From the NCBI GenBank assembly GCA_937868725.1, contig CALMMQ010000026.1, positions 1-48,066 of the forward strand: a DNA stretch of 48,066 bases, read 5' to 3'. Below the pieces are notes generated by a model that was not told where the DNA came from, did not search any database, and saw only the letters and a list, made by a program, of their open reading frames with translations. The translations under genes were made by a program, and so were the position numbers. Each line of letters opens with the position of its first letter. The first letter of the stretch is position 1. Source of the stretch: an uncultured Pleomorphomonas sp. Lineage in GTDB: Bacteria > Pseudomonadota > Alphaproteobacteria > Rhizobiales > Pleomorphomonadaceae. Below are positions 17,878 to 27,126 of the stretch, in pieces.

Positions 17878-18710
17878 AAAAGGGAAACTCCCGGCCCGGC
17901 TCGTCCCAAGCTCTGCCGGACGCAGGCGCGGCGGCAGCGAAACGCTGCCGTGGCCGACGCGGCGAACCGATTGGACGACGGACCGTCGATGTGAGGTTGT
18001 GCGGGGGTATGAATGAAGTCTGACGGACATGCCCGCGCCAAAGCCCGACGCGAAGCGGAGGCCACCGGCCCTGGCGCTTGCTTGTCGAATGTCTTCAGCC
18101 TCGGTTCGTACACGTCCGGCACGTTCTTTCTTTTCAATCGCACCATCCCAGACAACTGCTCGGCCAAGCCAATGCAGCGGGACGGCGATGAATTGTCTTG
18201 CAGGCGGTTGCTGTCGCCTGGGGAACCCTGATCTTTTCGGGTATTCGGCGACCAGCTCATCTCAGACCCGCCCCGTAGCGAGACGGCGGACGATGAACTC
18301 GCGGGACCGGTTCGAGGAATGTGCGCCGGCGACCTCCTGCTCGGCTGCTCCTTCAATGCCCATCCCGATTTCCGGCGCCGGCGGTCATTGACCGTTCGCG
18401 ACACCGACTGGTCGCTCTCAAGTACCGGGAGCGAGGATTCGGATTCCTGCTCTCTTTTACTTGTGTGGTTCCACATATGCAAGGCGACTCACGCACATGT
18501 GTGAGGCAGAGTTTCATTTGCCGGCAAGGCACGGACCTGACGGCGAAACGGCGAAAACGCTGGTTTGACCATGGCCTGTCGACCTATTCGACCGAGAGTC
18601 CTCGTTGTCTTGCGAGCAGAACAGCCGGTGCGGCGGTCCTGTCTTGGCTCTTGATCGCGACGCGGCGACCGCTATTCTCGCCGGCAAACTCTGGACGGAA
18701 AGGCGGCTTG
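17878..18710. other. 833-bp divergent region rne / amiC
   Basis: No gene is supported. On the rne side it holds a perfect 8-bp hairpin (CGGCAGCG-AAA-CGCTGCCG, 17932-17950), 55-73 nt upstream of the start codon. E. coli rne is autoregulated through a long structured 5' leader; a similar leader here is only an inference. An imperfect inverted repeat (CACATATGC / GCACATGTG) lies at about 18473-18503. Several open frames in both directions lack coding character. Confidence 0.5.
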
Positions 18711-19934
18711 ATGGCTCGGGCACGGTCGTGGACGGTTTGGTCGGCACTTGCCATGCTGTGGCTGGCGCTGACGGGGGCGTGCGCGCTGGCCGCCGACGCC
18801 ACGGTGACCGCCACCGACGGCCGCGTCGTCGGCGACGACGTGCGCACCCGTTTCGTCCTCGACATCAGCGCCGAGGTGGCGATCAACGCCTTCACGCTCG
18901 ACGACCCCTATCGCGTCGTGGTCGATCTGCCGGAGATCGACTTCCAGTTGCCGCAGAACAGCGGCGCCGCCGGCCGGGGGCTGGTGGAGCGCTGGCGCTA
19001 TGGCCTGTTCGCCGCCGGCCGGTCGCGCATCGTGCTCGACGTCACCGGACCGGTGAAGATCGACAAGGCTTTCGTGCTGTCGGCCATCGAGGGGCAGCCG
19101 GCGCGGCTGGTGCTCGATCTGGTCAAGACGACGCCGGCCGAATTCCGCGACGAACTGCAACGCCAGACGCTGCAGCGGGAAAGCGCCAACGACGCGCCGG
19201 TACAGAAGACCGACCGGCTGCCGGAACCGCTGCAGAAGCGCGACAAGCCGCTGTTCGTCATCGACCCCGGCCATGGCGGCGTTGATTCGGGGACGATTTC
19301 GCCCGCCGGCGTCATGGAAAAGGACGTCGTCCTCGCCGTTGCCAAGGAGTTGCAGGAGCGGCTCGAGGCCACCGGCAAGCTGGCCGTCATGCTGACGCGC
19401 ACCGACGATCACTTCCTGGCGCTCAATGATCGCGTCCGCTTTGCCCGCGACCACAATGCCGACCTGTTCATGTCGATCCACGCCGATTCCGAGCACGAGG
19501 GGTCGGTGCGCGGGGCCACCGTCTATACGCTGTCCGACAGGGCTTCCGACCAGGACGCGGCGGCGCTGGCGGCCAAGGAAAACGCCTCCGACATCCTCGC
19601 CGGACTCGATCTCGAGCAGAGCACCGATCAGGTCGCCGACATTCTCGTCGACCTGACGCGGCGGGAGACGCGCAATTTCTCGCAGATGTTCGCCGGCGAC
19701 CTCGTCGGCGATCTCGGCTCGGCGACGCGGCTCATCCGCAATCCTCGCCGCGCCGCCGGCTTTCGCGTGCTGAAAGCCCAGGATGTGCCGTCGATTCTGC
19801 TGGAAATCGGCTATCTGTCCAACGAGCAGGACGAGAAGCTCCTGACCTCGCAGGACTGGCGCGACCGCGTCACCGAAGCCATCGCCCAGGCGGTACTGCG
19901 CTTCTTTTCCCAGAAATATGCCGCGACGCAGTGA
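18711..19934 (+). CDS. amiC: N-acetylmuramoyl-L-alanine amidase, AmiC type
   Basis: Cuts the amide bond between MurNAc and the stem peptide, splitting septal peptidoglycan at cell separation; periplasmic. 407 residues. A signal peptide at about 1-27 is followed by an AMIN domain (about 35-130, septal targeting), a linker, and an Amidase_3 domain (about 180-405). Zn2+ ligands are visible in DPGHGGVDSGT (His), GVMEKDVVLAVA (Glu) and FMSIHADS (His); the catalytic Glu is in SILLEIGYLSN. A helix of about 30-40 residues after the HADS region (SDQDAAALAAKENASD onward) resembles the autoinhibitory helix of EnvC/NlpD-activated amidases. The start at 18711 gives the signal peptide. It is followed by PBP1A in the same direction, a conserved pairing. 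Confidence 0.93.
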   Translation: MARARSWTVWSALAMLWLALTGACALAADATVTATDGRVVGDDVRTRFVLDISAEVAINAFTLDDPYRVVVDLPEIDFQLPQNSGAAGRGLVERWRYGLFAAGRSRIVLDVTGPVKIDKAFVLSAIEGQPARLVLDLVKTTPAEFRDELQRQTLQRESANDAPVQKTDRLPEPLQKRDKPLFVIDPGHGGVDSGTISPAGVMEKDVVLAVAKELQERLEATGKLAVMLTRTDDHFLALNDRVRFARDHNADLFMSIHADSEHEGSVRGATVYTLSDRASDQDAAALAAKENASDILAGLDLEQSTDQVADILVDLTRRETRNFSQMFAGDLVGDLGSATRLIRNPRRAAGFRVLKAQDVPSILLEIGYLSNEQDEKLLTSQDWRDRVTEAIAQAVLRFFSQKYAATQ

Positions 19935-20147
19935 TGGGCCGCCACCGCCGTTGCCCTGGGCCGAACGACGTTTTTTGTTGCAGTTGAGCAACGCCCCGGC
20001 CCCGCCTTCGCCACAAATTCGGGCAAAGCTCGCGAGCTGGCGATCGGTAATCGCTTTCTGCCTCGATTTGCGCTATCGGCACGCATCGCGGTCCGGCGAC
20101 GGAAAGTGGGATTTTCCTGCGCGCCTGGACGGGAAGATGGACTACAC

Positions 20148-22628
20148 ATGATCTTTGTTCGGTTCTTCGGCTGGGTTTTCTCCATCGGCGCCTTCGTGTT
20201 CCTGCTGGTGGCCGGTGGCGCAGCGATCTACATCACCTCTCTCGACAAGTCCTTGCCCGACACAGCCCAGCTCAAGGACTACCAGCCGCCCGTGGTCACG
20301 CGCATCCACGCCGCCGACGGCCAGCTGGCCGCCGAGTACGCCCATGAGCGACGGCTGTTCATGCCGATCCAGATGATTCCCGACCTCGTGAAGGAGACGT
20401 TCATCTCCGCCGAGGACAAGGACTTCTACACCCATCCCGGCATCGACGTGCGCAGCCTGGCCGGCGCCGTCGTCAAGAACCTCGACATTCTGGTCTCCGG
20501 TTCCAAGAAGCGCATGGTCGGCGCCTCGACCATCACGCAGCAGGTGGCCAAGGTGTTCCTGCTGTCCAACGAGCGCACGCTCGACCGCAAGATCAAGGAA
20601 GCGCTGCTGACGCTGAAGATCGAGCAGACCTATTCCAAGGACCAGATCCTCGAACTCTATCTCAACGAGATCTACCTCGGGTTCCGCTCCTACGGCGTCG
20701 CTGCCGCCTCGCTCTCCTATTTCAACAAGCCGCTCAGCGACCTGACGCTTGAGGAGGCCGCTTTCCTGGCCGCCCTGCCCAAGGGGCCGGAGAACTACAA
20801 CCCCTACCGCTCCTATGCCGCAGCCGTCGAACGGCGCAACTACGTCATCCAGCAGATGGTGGAGAACGGCTACGTGACGCGGGACGCCGGCGAAGCCGCC
20901 AAGGCCAAGCCGCTGGTGGTGGCCGAGAAGACCCAGGCCAACAAGGTGTTCGCCTCCGACTACTTCGTCGAGGAAGTGCGGCGCACGCTGCTGACCATGT
21001 ATGGCGAGAAGGGCCTCTACGAGGGCGGCCTGTCGGTGCGCACGACGCTCGATCCGGCCATGCAGGTGTTCGCCCGCTCGGCGCTGCAGAAGGCGCTGCT
21101 GAAGTACGATCAGGCCCACGGCTGGCGCGGCCCGATCAAGACCATCGATCTCAAGTCGGTGGCCGACTGGGGCGCCGAGCTGGCCACCGTGCCGGCGCTG
21201 TGGGACGTGCCGGAGTGGCGCGTCGCCGTGGTGCTCGGGGTGACCGATCAGTCCGCCACCATCGGCCTGCAGCCCGACCGCGACCCGACCGGCAAGGTGG
21301 TCGCCGACCGCGACAAGGCGGTCATCCCGTTCTCGGAAGTGCAATGGGCCCGGCCGGTCCGCGATGGCCGCATCGGCGGCAAGCCGCGCAACATGGCCGA
21401 CGTGCTGCACGCCGGCGACGTCGTTTATGTCGAGAAGATGGGCGAAGCGGCGGGTGGCGAAGCCTACCGGCTGCGCCAGTTCCCGGCTATTTCCGGCGCG
21501 CTGCTGGCCATGGACTCCAACACCGGCCGCGTGCGCGCCATGGTGGGCGGCTTTTCGTTTGCCGAAAGCGAGTTCAACCGCGCTACCCAAGCCATGCGTC
21601 AGCCGGGCTCGTCGTTCAAGCCGTTCGTCTATTCGTCCGCCCTCGACAACGGCTATACGCCGGCATCGGTGGTGCTGGACGCGCCGATCGAGATCGACCA
21701 GGGCCCCGGCCTTGGCCTGTGGAAGCCGCAGAACTACGGCGGCGGCTATCTCGGCCCGGCCACCTTGCGCACCGGCATCGAACAGTCGCGCAACCTGATG
21801 ACGGTGCGCCTGGCTCAGGACATGGGCATGCCGCTGGTGGCTGAATACGCCCGCCGCTTCGGCATCTACGACAACATGCAGCCGGTGCTGTCCATGGCGC
21901 TTGGCGCCGGCGAGACGACGGTGATGCGCATGGTCAACGCCTATTCGATCATCGCCAACGGCGGCCGCCGCGTGCAGCCGACGCTGATCGACCGCGTGCA
22001 GGACCGCTTCGGCCGCACCATCTACAAGCACGACCAGCGTGTCTGCGCCGCCTGCAACGCCGACGACTGGAAGGGCCAGGACGAGCCGGAACTGGTGGAC
22101 GAGCGCGAGCAGGTGCTCGATCCGATGACCGCCTACCAGATCACGTCGATGATGGAAGGCGTCGTCCAGCGCGGCACGGCCACCGTGGTCAAGAGCCTCG
22201 GCCGGCCGATCGCCGGCAAGACGGGCACCACCAACGACGAGAAGGACGCCTGGTTCGTCGGCTTCACGCCGGAACTCACCGTCGGCGTCTTCCTCGGCTT
22301 CGACCATCCGACGCCCATGGGCCACGGCTCGACCGGTGGCGTCATGGCGGCGCCGGTGTTCCGCGACTTCATGGCCCAGGCGCTGGCCGGCCAGCCGCCG
22401 CAGGAGTTCAAAGTGCCTGACGGCATGGTGCTCATCCCCATCGACCGCAAGACGGGCATGCGCGCCTTCGGCGGCGAAGGCTCGATCATCGAGGCCTTCA
22501 AGCCTGGCACCGGCCCCTCCGACGTCTATTCGGTGATTGGCGGCGACGGCGTGGCGATGAGCGCGCCGACCACGGTCAACCCCGAGGCGGACCGGGCGGC
22601 GGTGACCGGCACCGGCGGTCTTTATTGA
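20148..22628 (+). CDS. mrcA: Penicillin-binding protein 1A (bifunctional glycosyltransferase/transpeptidase)
   Basis: Class A PBP that polymerises glycan strands and cross-links stem peptides. 826 residues: short cytoplasmic tail, membrane anchor about 8-30, glycosyltransferase 51 domain about 55-235 (catalytic Glu in FISAEDKDFYTHPGID, then GASTITQQVAKVFLLSNER), an OB-like insert, and the transpeptidase domain about 455-740. Transpeptidase motifs are S488-S-F-K491 (nucleophile Ser), EQSRN and AGKTGTTND. The start at 20148 removes 14 poorly conserved residues and puts the anchor at the N-terminus. It follows amiC by 213 bp. In many relatives prfB comes next; here an M1 peptidase gene intervenes. 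Confidence 0.97.
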   Translation: MIFVRFFGWVFSIGAFVFLLVAGGAAIYITSLDKSLPDTAQLKDYQPPVVTRIHAADGQLAAEYAHERRLFMPIQMIPDLVKETFISAEDKDFYTHPGIDVRSLAGAVVKNLDILVSGSKKRMVGASTITQQVAKVFLLSNERTLDRKIKEALLTLKIEQTYSKDQILELYLNEIYLGFRSYGVAAASLSYFNKPLSDLTLEEAAFLAALPKGPENYNPYRSYAAAVERRNYVIQQMVENGYVTRDAGEAAKAKPLVVAEKTQANKVFASDYFVEEVRRTLLTMYGEKGLYEGGLSVRTTLDPAMQVFARSALQKALLKYDQAHGWRGPIKTIDLKSVADWGAELATVPALWDVPEWRVAVVLGVTDQSATIGLQPDRDPTGKVVADRDKAVIPFSEVQWARPVRDGRIGGKPRNMADVLHAGDVVYVEKMGEAAGGEAYRLRQFPAISGALLAMDSNTGRVRAMVGGFSFAESEFNRATQAMRQPGSSFKPFVYSSALDNGYTPASVVLDAPIEIDQGPGLGLWKPQNYGGGYLGPATLRTGIEQSRNLMTVRLAQDMGMPLVAEYARRFGIYDNMQPVLSMALGAGETTVMRMVNAYSIIANGGRRVQPTLIDRVQDRFGRTIYKHDQRVCAACNADDWKGQDEPELVDEREQVLDPMTAYQITSMMEGVVQRGTATVVKSLGRPIAGKTGTTNDEKDAWFVGFTPELTVGVFLGFDHPTPMGHGSTGGVMAAPVFRDFMAQALAGQPPQEFKVPDGMVLIPIDRKTGMRAFGGEGSIIEAFKPGTGPSDVYSVIGGDGVAMSAPTTVNPEADRAAVTGTGGLY

Positions 22629-22789
22629 ACGGGCGGTGGCGCCGTGACGGAGTTTGGCTTCAAGGCCGCATCGCGGGTTGACGTCGCCAGAAACGCAGTG
22701 GAAACTTCGATCGTTGGTTCCGTTCAGGGGCAGACCGTGTTCGTCGCTTGAGCACGTCTGCTGCGGAGCCATGTACCGGAGGCTTTCCC

Positions 22790-24229
22790 ATGCGCTTGCC
22801 CTATGCCGTTTCATCGCTGGCCATGTTGGCCTGTGTCGTCTCGTTGCCGGCGCAAGCCGCGTCTGATCCCTTCTTCCCGACCTTCGGCAATGCCGGCATC
22901 GACGTTCAGCACTACGATCTCGCCCTGACGGTCGACCCGGTCCCGACTCACATCGTCGGCAAGGCGACTTTGCTGGTCAAGGCAACGACCAACCTCACAT
23001 CCTTCAGCCTCGATCTGCACGCGCTGAAGGTGAATTCGGTGACGGTCAACCTCAAGACCGCCAGCTTCTCCCAGTCGGGTGACAAGCTGACCATCACGCC
23101 CACCGCGTCGATCAAGTCGGGCAGCGCTTTCCTGGTCGCCATCGGCTATGCCGGCAACCCCGATGCCATCGCCGACCCCACCGCGGCCGCGGAGTCCGGC
23201 CTCGTGCTCGGCTGGCTCACGCATGGCAAGGCGGCCTACGTGGTCAGCGAGCCGGTCGGAGCTTCCACCTTCTTCCCGGTCAACGACGACCTCAAGGACA
23301 AGGCCACCTATACTTTCCGCGTCACCGTCCCCGAACCCTATGTCGCGGCCACCAACGGCCGTCTTCTCGCCACCAAGGACCTTGGAGCCAAGCGACGCTA
23401 CACCTTTGAAATGTTGCAGCCCATGGCAAGCTGGCTGGCCACGGTTCAGGTCAATCAGTTCAAGGTGGTCGAGGCCAAGACCAAGGGCGGCGTCAAGGTG
23501 CGCACCTATGCGACCGCCGATACCACCAGCGAGGCGGTCGCCGGCTTCCAGGCCGCCAAGGACATGATCCCCTTTCTCGAAACCCGGTTCGGGCCTTACC
23601 CCTTCGAGACGTATGCCGCCGTGGCGATCGCTGATCCGACGCTGGAATATGCCCTGGAAACGCAGACCATCTCCGTCTTCCCCAAGGATTGGTACAGTTC
23701 CGACGTGGTCGCCCATGAGCTGGCCCACCAGTGGTTCGGCGACTCCGTGTCGGTGAAGCAGTGGAAGGATCTGTGGCTGGCCGAAGGCTTTGCCACCTAT
23801 GTCGAGGTGCTCTGGCCAAACCGCGCCAACCGCGCCGCCTTCGACAAGACCATGCTGGCCATCTACAATAGCGTCAAGACCAACGCCGTCGGACCCGCCG
23901 TGGTCGACAAGCCGGAAGATCTCTTCTCCGACCGTACCTACAACCGCGGCGTCATGGTGCTCTACGCCCTTGAGAAGAAGATCGGCCAGCCCATGCTGTA
24001 CAAGGTGATGCGCACCTGGGCCAGCAACAATCGCTATCGCAAGGTGACCACGGCCGACTTCGTCAACACCGTGGTGTCGGTCACCAAGGATCGGAGCCTG
24101 CGCGCCTTCGTCAACCACTGGATCTATGACGCCACGGTGCCCGCTCTGCCCAACGTGTCGGCCAGCGCCGTCGCCGAGGCCGCGGCTAGCACCAGCCTGC
24201 CGACGCTCGTCGAAAGCCGCCGCCGCTGA
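22790..24229 (+). CDS. M1-family metallopeptidase, secreted
   Basis: 479 residues with a signal peptide at about 1-24 (LAMLACVVSLPAQA), so periplasmic or secreted. An N-terminal beta-domain (about 30-215) resembles the aminopeptidase N fold and is followed by a thermolysin-like catalytic domain. The Zn2+ site is H309-E-L-A-H313 with E332 in WLAEGFATY, the exact HExxH-x18-E spacing of M1 enzymes. The substrate-recognition GAMEN motif is degenerate (EYALETQT), as in a subset of bacterial M1 members, and the large C-terminal helical domain is missing, so the protein is short for an aminopeptidase N. Start chosen for its CGGAGG ribosome-binding site. It sits between PBP1A and prfB; a physiological substrate is not known. 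Confidence 0.9.
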   Translation: MRLPYAVSSLAMLACVVSLPAQAASDPFFPTFGNAGIDVQHYDLALTVDPVPTHIVGKATLLVKATTNLTSFSLDLHALKVNSVTVNLKTASFSQSGDKLTITPTASIKSGSAFLVAIGYAGNPDAIADPTAAAESGLVLGWLTHGKAAYVVSEPVGASTFFPVNDDLKDKATYTFRVTVPEPYVAATNGRLLATKDLGAKRRYTFEMLQPMASWLATVQVNQFKVVEAKTKGGVKVRTYATADTTSEAVAGFQAAKDMIPFLETRFGPYPFETYAAVAIADPTLEYALETQTISVFPKDWYSSDVVAHELAHQWFGDSVSVKQWKDLWLAEGFATYVEVLWPNRANRAAFDKTMLAIYNSVKTNAVGPAVVDKPEDLFSDRTYNRGVMVLYALEKKIGQPMLYKVMRTWASNNRYRKVTTADFVNTVVSVTKDRSLRAFVNHWIYDATVPALPNVSASAVAEAAASTSLPTLVESRRR

Positions 24230-24280
24230 GCGGTTCATAGACGCCTATTTACAGGGGCAGTCGTTGTCCCTATGGTCCCG

Positions 24281-24307
24281 CCGCCGCGAAAGCCGCTTTC
24301 GCGGCGG
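24281..24307. repeat. Perfect 12-bp hairpin between the M1 peptidase and prfB
   Basis: CCGCCGCGAAAG (24281-24292), loop CCG, CTTTCGCGGCGG (24296-24307). No T run follows on either strand, so it is not a classical intrinsic terminator; it may end or stabilise the upstream transcript or lie in the prfB leader. Confidence 0.6.
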
Positions 24308-24363
24308 TGCCGTCTGGTGACGACGACCGACGGAACGTGACCCGAACTCTGATCTTGGAGAGC

Positions 24364-25501
24364 ATGTCCATGCGAGCCGAAATCGAGGCCATCGTCGATG
24401 AGATCAAGCAGGGTATGGCCTTGCTGAGGAGGCATCTTTGACTGGGATGCCTCGCAGCAGCGTTTTGCCGAACTGACCGGTTTCGTCGAGGACCCCAACC
24501 TCTGGAATGACCCCGAGCGCGCCCAGAAGATCATGCGCGAGCGCACCGATCTCGAGACGCGGATCAACGGCTACCTGAAACTCGAGCGCGACCTGCACGA
24601 CAATATCGAGCTGATCGAACTTGGCGAGATGGAGGACGATGCCACCGTCGTCGCCGACGCCGAGAACGCGCTGCGGGACGTGCTCACCGACGTTGCCCAC
24701 CAGCAGACCGAATCGATGCTGTCGGGTGAAGCCGATGCCAACGATTCCTACGTCGAAGTGAACTCCGGCGCCGGCGGTACCGAGAGCCAGGACTGGACCA
24801 ACATGCTGCTGCGCATGTACACGCGCTGGGCCGAGCAGCACAAGTACAAGGTCGAGCTCCTCGAAGTGCACGACGGCGAAGAGGCGGGCATCAAGAGCGC
24901 CACCATTCTAGTCAAGGGGCACAACGCCTATGGCTGGCTGAAGACGGAATCGGGCGTGCATCGTCTGGTGCGCATCTCGCCGTTCGATAGTCAGGCGCGG
25001 CGGCACACCTCGTTCGCCTCCGTCTGGGTCTATCCGGTCGTCGACGACAAGATCGAGATCGAAGTCAACGAAAGCGACTGCCGCATCGACACCTACCGGG
25101 CGCAGGGCGCCGGCGGTCAGCACATCAACACCACCGACTCGGCGGTGCGCATCACCCACTATCCTTCGGGCATCGTCGTTTCCTGTCAGTCCGAGCGATC
25201 GCAGCACAAGAACCGGGCCACCGCCTGGGGCATGCTGCGCGCCCGCCTGTACGAGGCCGAGCTCAAGAAGCGGGAAGAGAAGGCCAACGCCGAGAACGCC
25301 GGCAAGACCGACATCGGCTGGGGTCATCAGATCCGCTCCTACGTGCTGCAGCCGTATCAGTTGGTCAAAGACCTTCGCACCGGGGTGGAAAGCACCTCGC
25401 CGGGCGACGTGCTGGACGGCGAGCTCGACGCCTTCATGGAGGCGGCGCTGGCCCAGCGCGCCTTCGGCAAGCAGCCGATCGAGATCTCCGACGTCGAGTA
25501 G
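24364..25501 (+). CDS. prfB: Peptide chain release factor 2, with programmed +1 frameshift
   Basis: Recognises UAA and UGA stop codons and triggers peptide release. Frame 0 runs from ATG 24364 for 25 codons to CTT (24436-24438) and then UGA (24439-24441). A +1 shift on CTT-T moves to GAC (24440-24442) and the second frame (353 codons) to TAG at 24499+1000 (25499-25501). The signal is canonical: AGGAGG (24427-24432), CAT, CTT, TGA, C, with the SD-like element 3 nt before the slippery codon, as in E. coli prfB. Low RF2 favours shifting, an autoregulatory loop. The full protein has about 378 residues. Motifs: SPF in [16 protein letters not shown] (stop-codon reading) and [18 protein letters not shown] with GGQ. 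This is not a sequencing error. A second in-frame ATG at 24370 is an alternative start. Confidence 0.97.
24427..24442 (+). promoter_or_regulatory. prfB programmed +1 frameshift site
   Basis: AGGAGG CAT CTT TGA C: internal Shine-Dalgarno at 24427-24432, slippery CTT T at 24436-24439, in-frame UGA followed by C (a weak termination context). Seen directly; mechanism known from E. coli RF2. Confidence 0.95.
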
Positions 25502-25528
25502 GCCTCGACCGCCGGCCCGAGATGCGAA

Positions 25529-25566
25529 AAAGCCCCGGACGGTCGTGTCCGGGGCTTTGGCGTTTT
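25529..25566 (+). terminator. Intrinsic terminator after prfB
   Basis: 12-bp stem AAAGCCCCGGAC / GTCCGGGGCTTT (25529-25540 with 25547-25558), loop of 6, then GGCGTTTT. It lies 27 bp after the prfB stop. Confidence 0.85.
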
Positions 25567-25680
25567 AGAGCCGCCGCCGATCAGGTTGCTACAACCTGAT
25601 CGATAAGCGGCTGCTCAAACCGTTGACTCTGGAGCGATTTCTCGTCGACCTGACTAAACAGTCAGGTCGGAAAGCGCTAC
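25567..25680 (+). repeat. Interspersed two-hairpin element, copy 2
   Basis: Second copy of the element at 14900-15019, same orientation. Hairpin A: GATCAGGTTG (25579-25588), loop CTA, CAACCTGATC (25592-25601). Hairpin B: CGACCTGAC (25646-25654), loop TAAACA, GTCAGGTCG (25661-25669). The segment TTGACTCTGGAGCGATTTCT is identical in both copies. It lies between the prfB terminator and the 3' end of the convergent M23 gene. Confidence 0.85.
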
Positions 25681-25689
25681 GGGGCTGTG

Positions 25690-26973
25690 TCAGCCAAGCA
25701 GGCGGGCCAGTTTGGCGCCGGCGTCGATGTAGATGACGGGATTGATGGGGTTGCCGTTGACGCGCGTCTCGTAGTGGAGATGCGGTCCGGTCGAACGGCC
25801 GGTCGAGCCGACTTCGCCGATGACGGTGCCGGTGGTCACCTTGTCGCCGACGGCGCAGGTGATGCGCGACAGATGGCCGTAGCGGGTGACGAGGCCGCCG
25901 CCGTGGTCGACCTCGACCATGTTGCCATAGCCACCGGCCCAACCGGCGTTGGTGATGACGCCGGGGGCCGTCGGGCGGACGTCGGTGCCGGTGGGCGAAC
26001 GAAAATCGATGCCGGCGTGGAAGGCCAGCGAGCCGAGGAACGGATCGCGGCGCGAACCGTAGTTGGAGGTCATCTCCGAGCCGGGCAGGGGGCGGGCGAC
26101 CGGCAGGCGGGTGACGGCGCTCTTGACCTCAGACAGCCGGTCGAAGGCCTTGCCGGCGTCGTCCATCGCCTCGCTGAGTGCCAGGGCGTCGCCGCCGATG
26201 GGGATGAACGGTCCGCCGACGGCGCTGTCATCGGCGGTCTTGGCTGCGGGCAGATCGACGTTGAGACCGAGGTCGGCGATGGTGGCGACAGCTTGATCGA
26301 CGCGGCGGTTGGCGGCGGTGGCGATGGCTTCGACGGCCTTGGCCTGCTCGGCATCGATCTCGATCAGATTGTGGGCGATAGCCTTGAAGTCGGGCTTGCC
26401 GTCGGCGGTGCGGGCCGGGACGAGCGGCTCGGCCGGGCCGGTCAGGGCATCGAATTGGCGGGAGATGGCGGCGGCGCGGTTGCCGTCGGCGGTGGCGTAG
26501 GCGGTGGCGAGCGAGCCGGTGGTTTCCGGATCGGCCATCGACTGCTTGCCGGGGGCGCCGATGAGGCCGATGCTTTCGGCCTTGTCGATCAGCGCCGCCA
26601 CGGCCTTCTGACGGTCGGCGATGCCGGCCTGGGCCGACAGCAGGCGCTCGACCTTGTCGTCCATGGCCACCTGATCGAGGATCTGGCGGCTGGAAATCTT
26701 GTCGATCTCCGAGCGCAGGCGGGCGATGCGGTCTTCATAGGCAATCTGCATGTCGGCGTTGCGGGTGCGGACGAGCGTGAACAGGTCGTCGCGGAACACC
26801 AGATAGCCGGTGGCGCCGAGAAAGCCGAACGACAGCAGCAGGGCGAGTGCGAGGCCACCGAACAGCACGACCGGCGAAAACGTGTAGGTGCGGGTGTTGT
26901 CACCGGAAATGATGACGATGCGTCGCGCCGGCCTGGAGCTCTGGTAGCGGTCGTTGACCTGCCCGTAATACAT
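25690..26973 (-). CDS. Membrane-anchored M23 (LytM) peptidoglycan endopeptidase
   Basis: 427 residues: a basic cytoplasmic tail (1-35), one membrane helix (about 36-58, VVLFGGLALALLLSFGFLGA), a periplasmic coiled coil (about 65-125), a low-complexity linker, and a C-terminal M23 domain (about 305-420). Zn2+ ligands are visible in FHAGIDF (HxxxD) and in HLHYE (HxH). The site looks complete, so an active DD-endopeptidase is expected rather than an EnvC/NlpD-like activator. Architecture resembles the rhizobial polar-growth M23 proteins (RgsM type); this link is an inference. It converges on prfB, with the repeat element between them. Confidence 0.92.
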   Translation of the reverse strand: MYYGQVNDRYQSSRPARRIVIISGDNTRTYTFSPVVLFGGLALALLLSFGFLGATGYLVFRDDLFTLVRTRNADMQIAYEDRIARLRSEIDKISSRQILDQVAMDDKVERLLSAQAGIADRQKAVAALIDKAESIGLIGAPGKQSMADPETTGSLATAYATADGNRAAAISRQFDALTGPAEPLVPARTADGKPDFKAIAHNLIEIDAEQAKAVEAIATAANRRVDQAVATIADLGLNVDLPAAKTADDSAVGGPFIPIGGDALALSEAMDDAGKAFDRLSEVKSAVTRLPVARPLPGSEMTSNYGSRRDPFLGSLAFHAGIDFRSPTGTDVRPTAPGVITNAGWAGGYGNMVEVDHGGGLVTRYGHLSRITCAVGDKVTTGTVIGEVGSTGRSTGPHLHYETRVNGNPINPVIYIDAGAKLARLLG

Positions 26974-27126
26974 GTTTCAAGCTCCCGAAAGGCACCGCGC
27001 GGCGGCAACGGACGCGCCAGCCATCGCCGAGTGCTGCCTGGACGTCGGGAGCATTAGAAACTGTTAGGGTTAATGAAGGTTTTATGCCGGCAACCGGAGC
27101 CTGAAGGCCGCGGCCGCCGGCTGGGC

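Noticed and set aside
16105-17994. Plus-strand open frame (629 codons) opposite rne
   Set aside because: Antisense shadow of RNase E without any recognisable domain.
20142-22814. Minus-strand open frame (890 codons) opposite PBP1A
   Set aside because: Antisense shadow; His/Gly/Arg-rich, no family resemblance.
24439-24441. TGA in prfB as a possible nonsense mutation or sequencing error
   Set aside because: The flanking AGGAGG-CAT-CTT-TGA-C is the known programmed frameshift signal.
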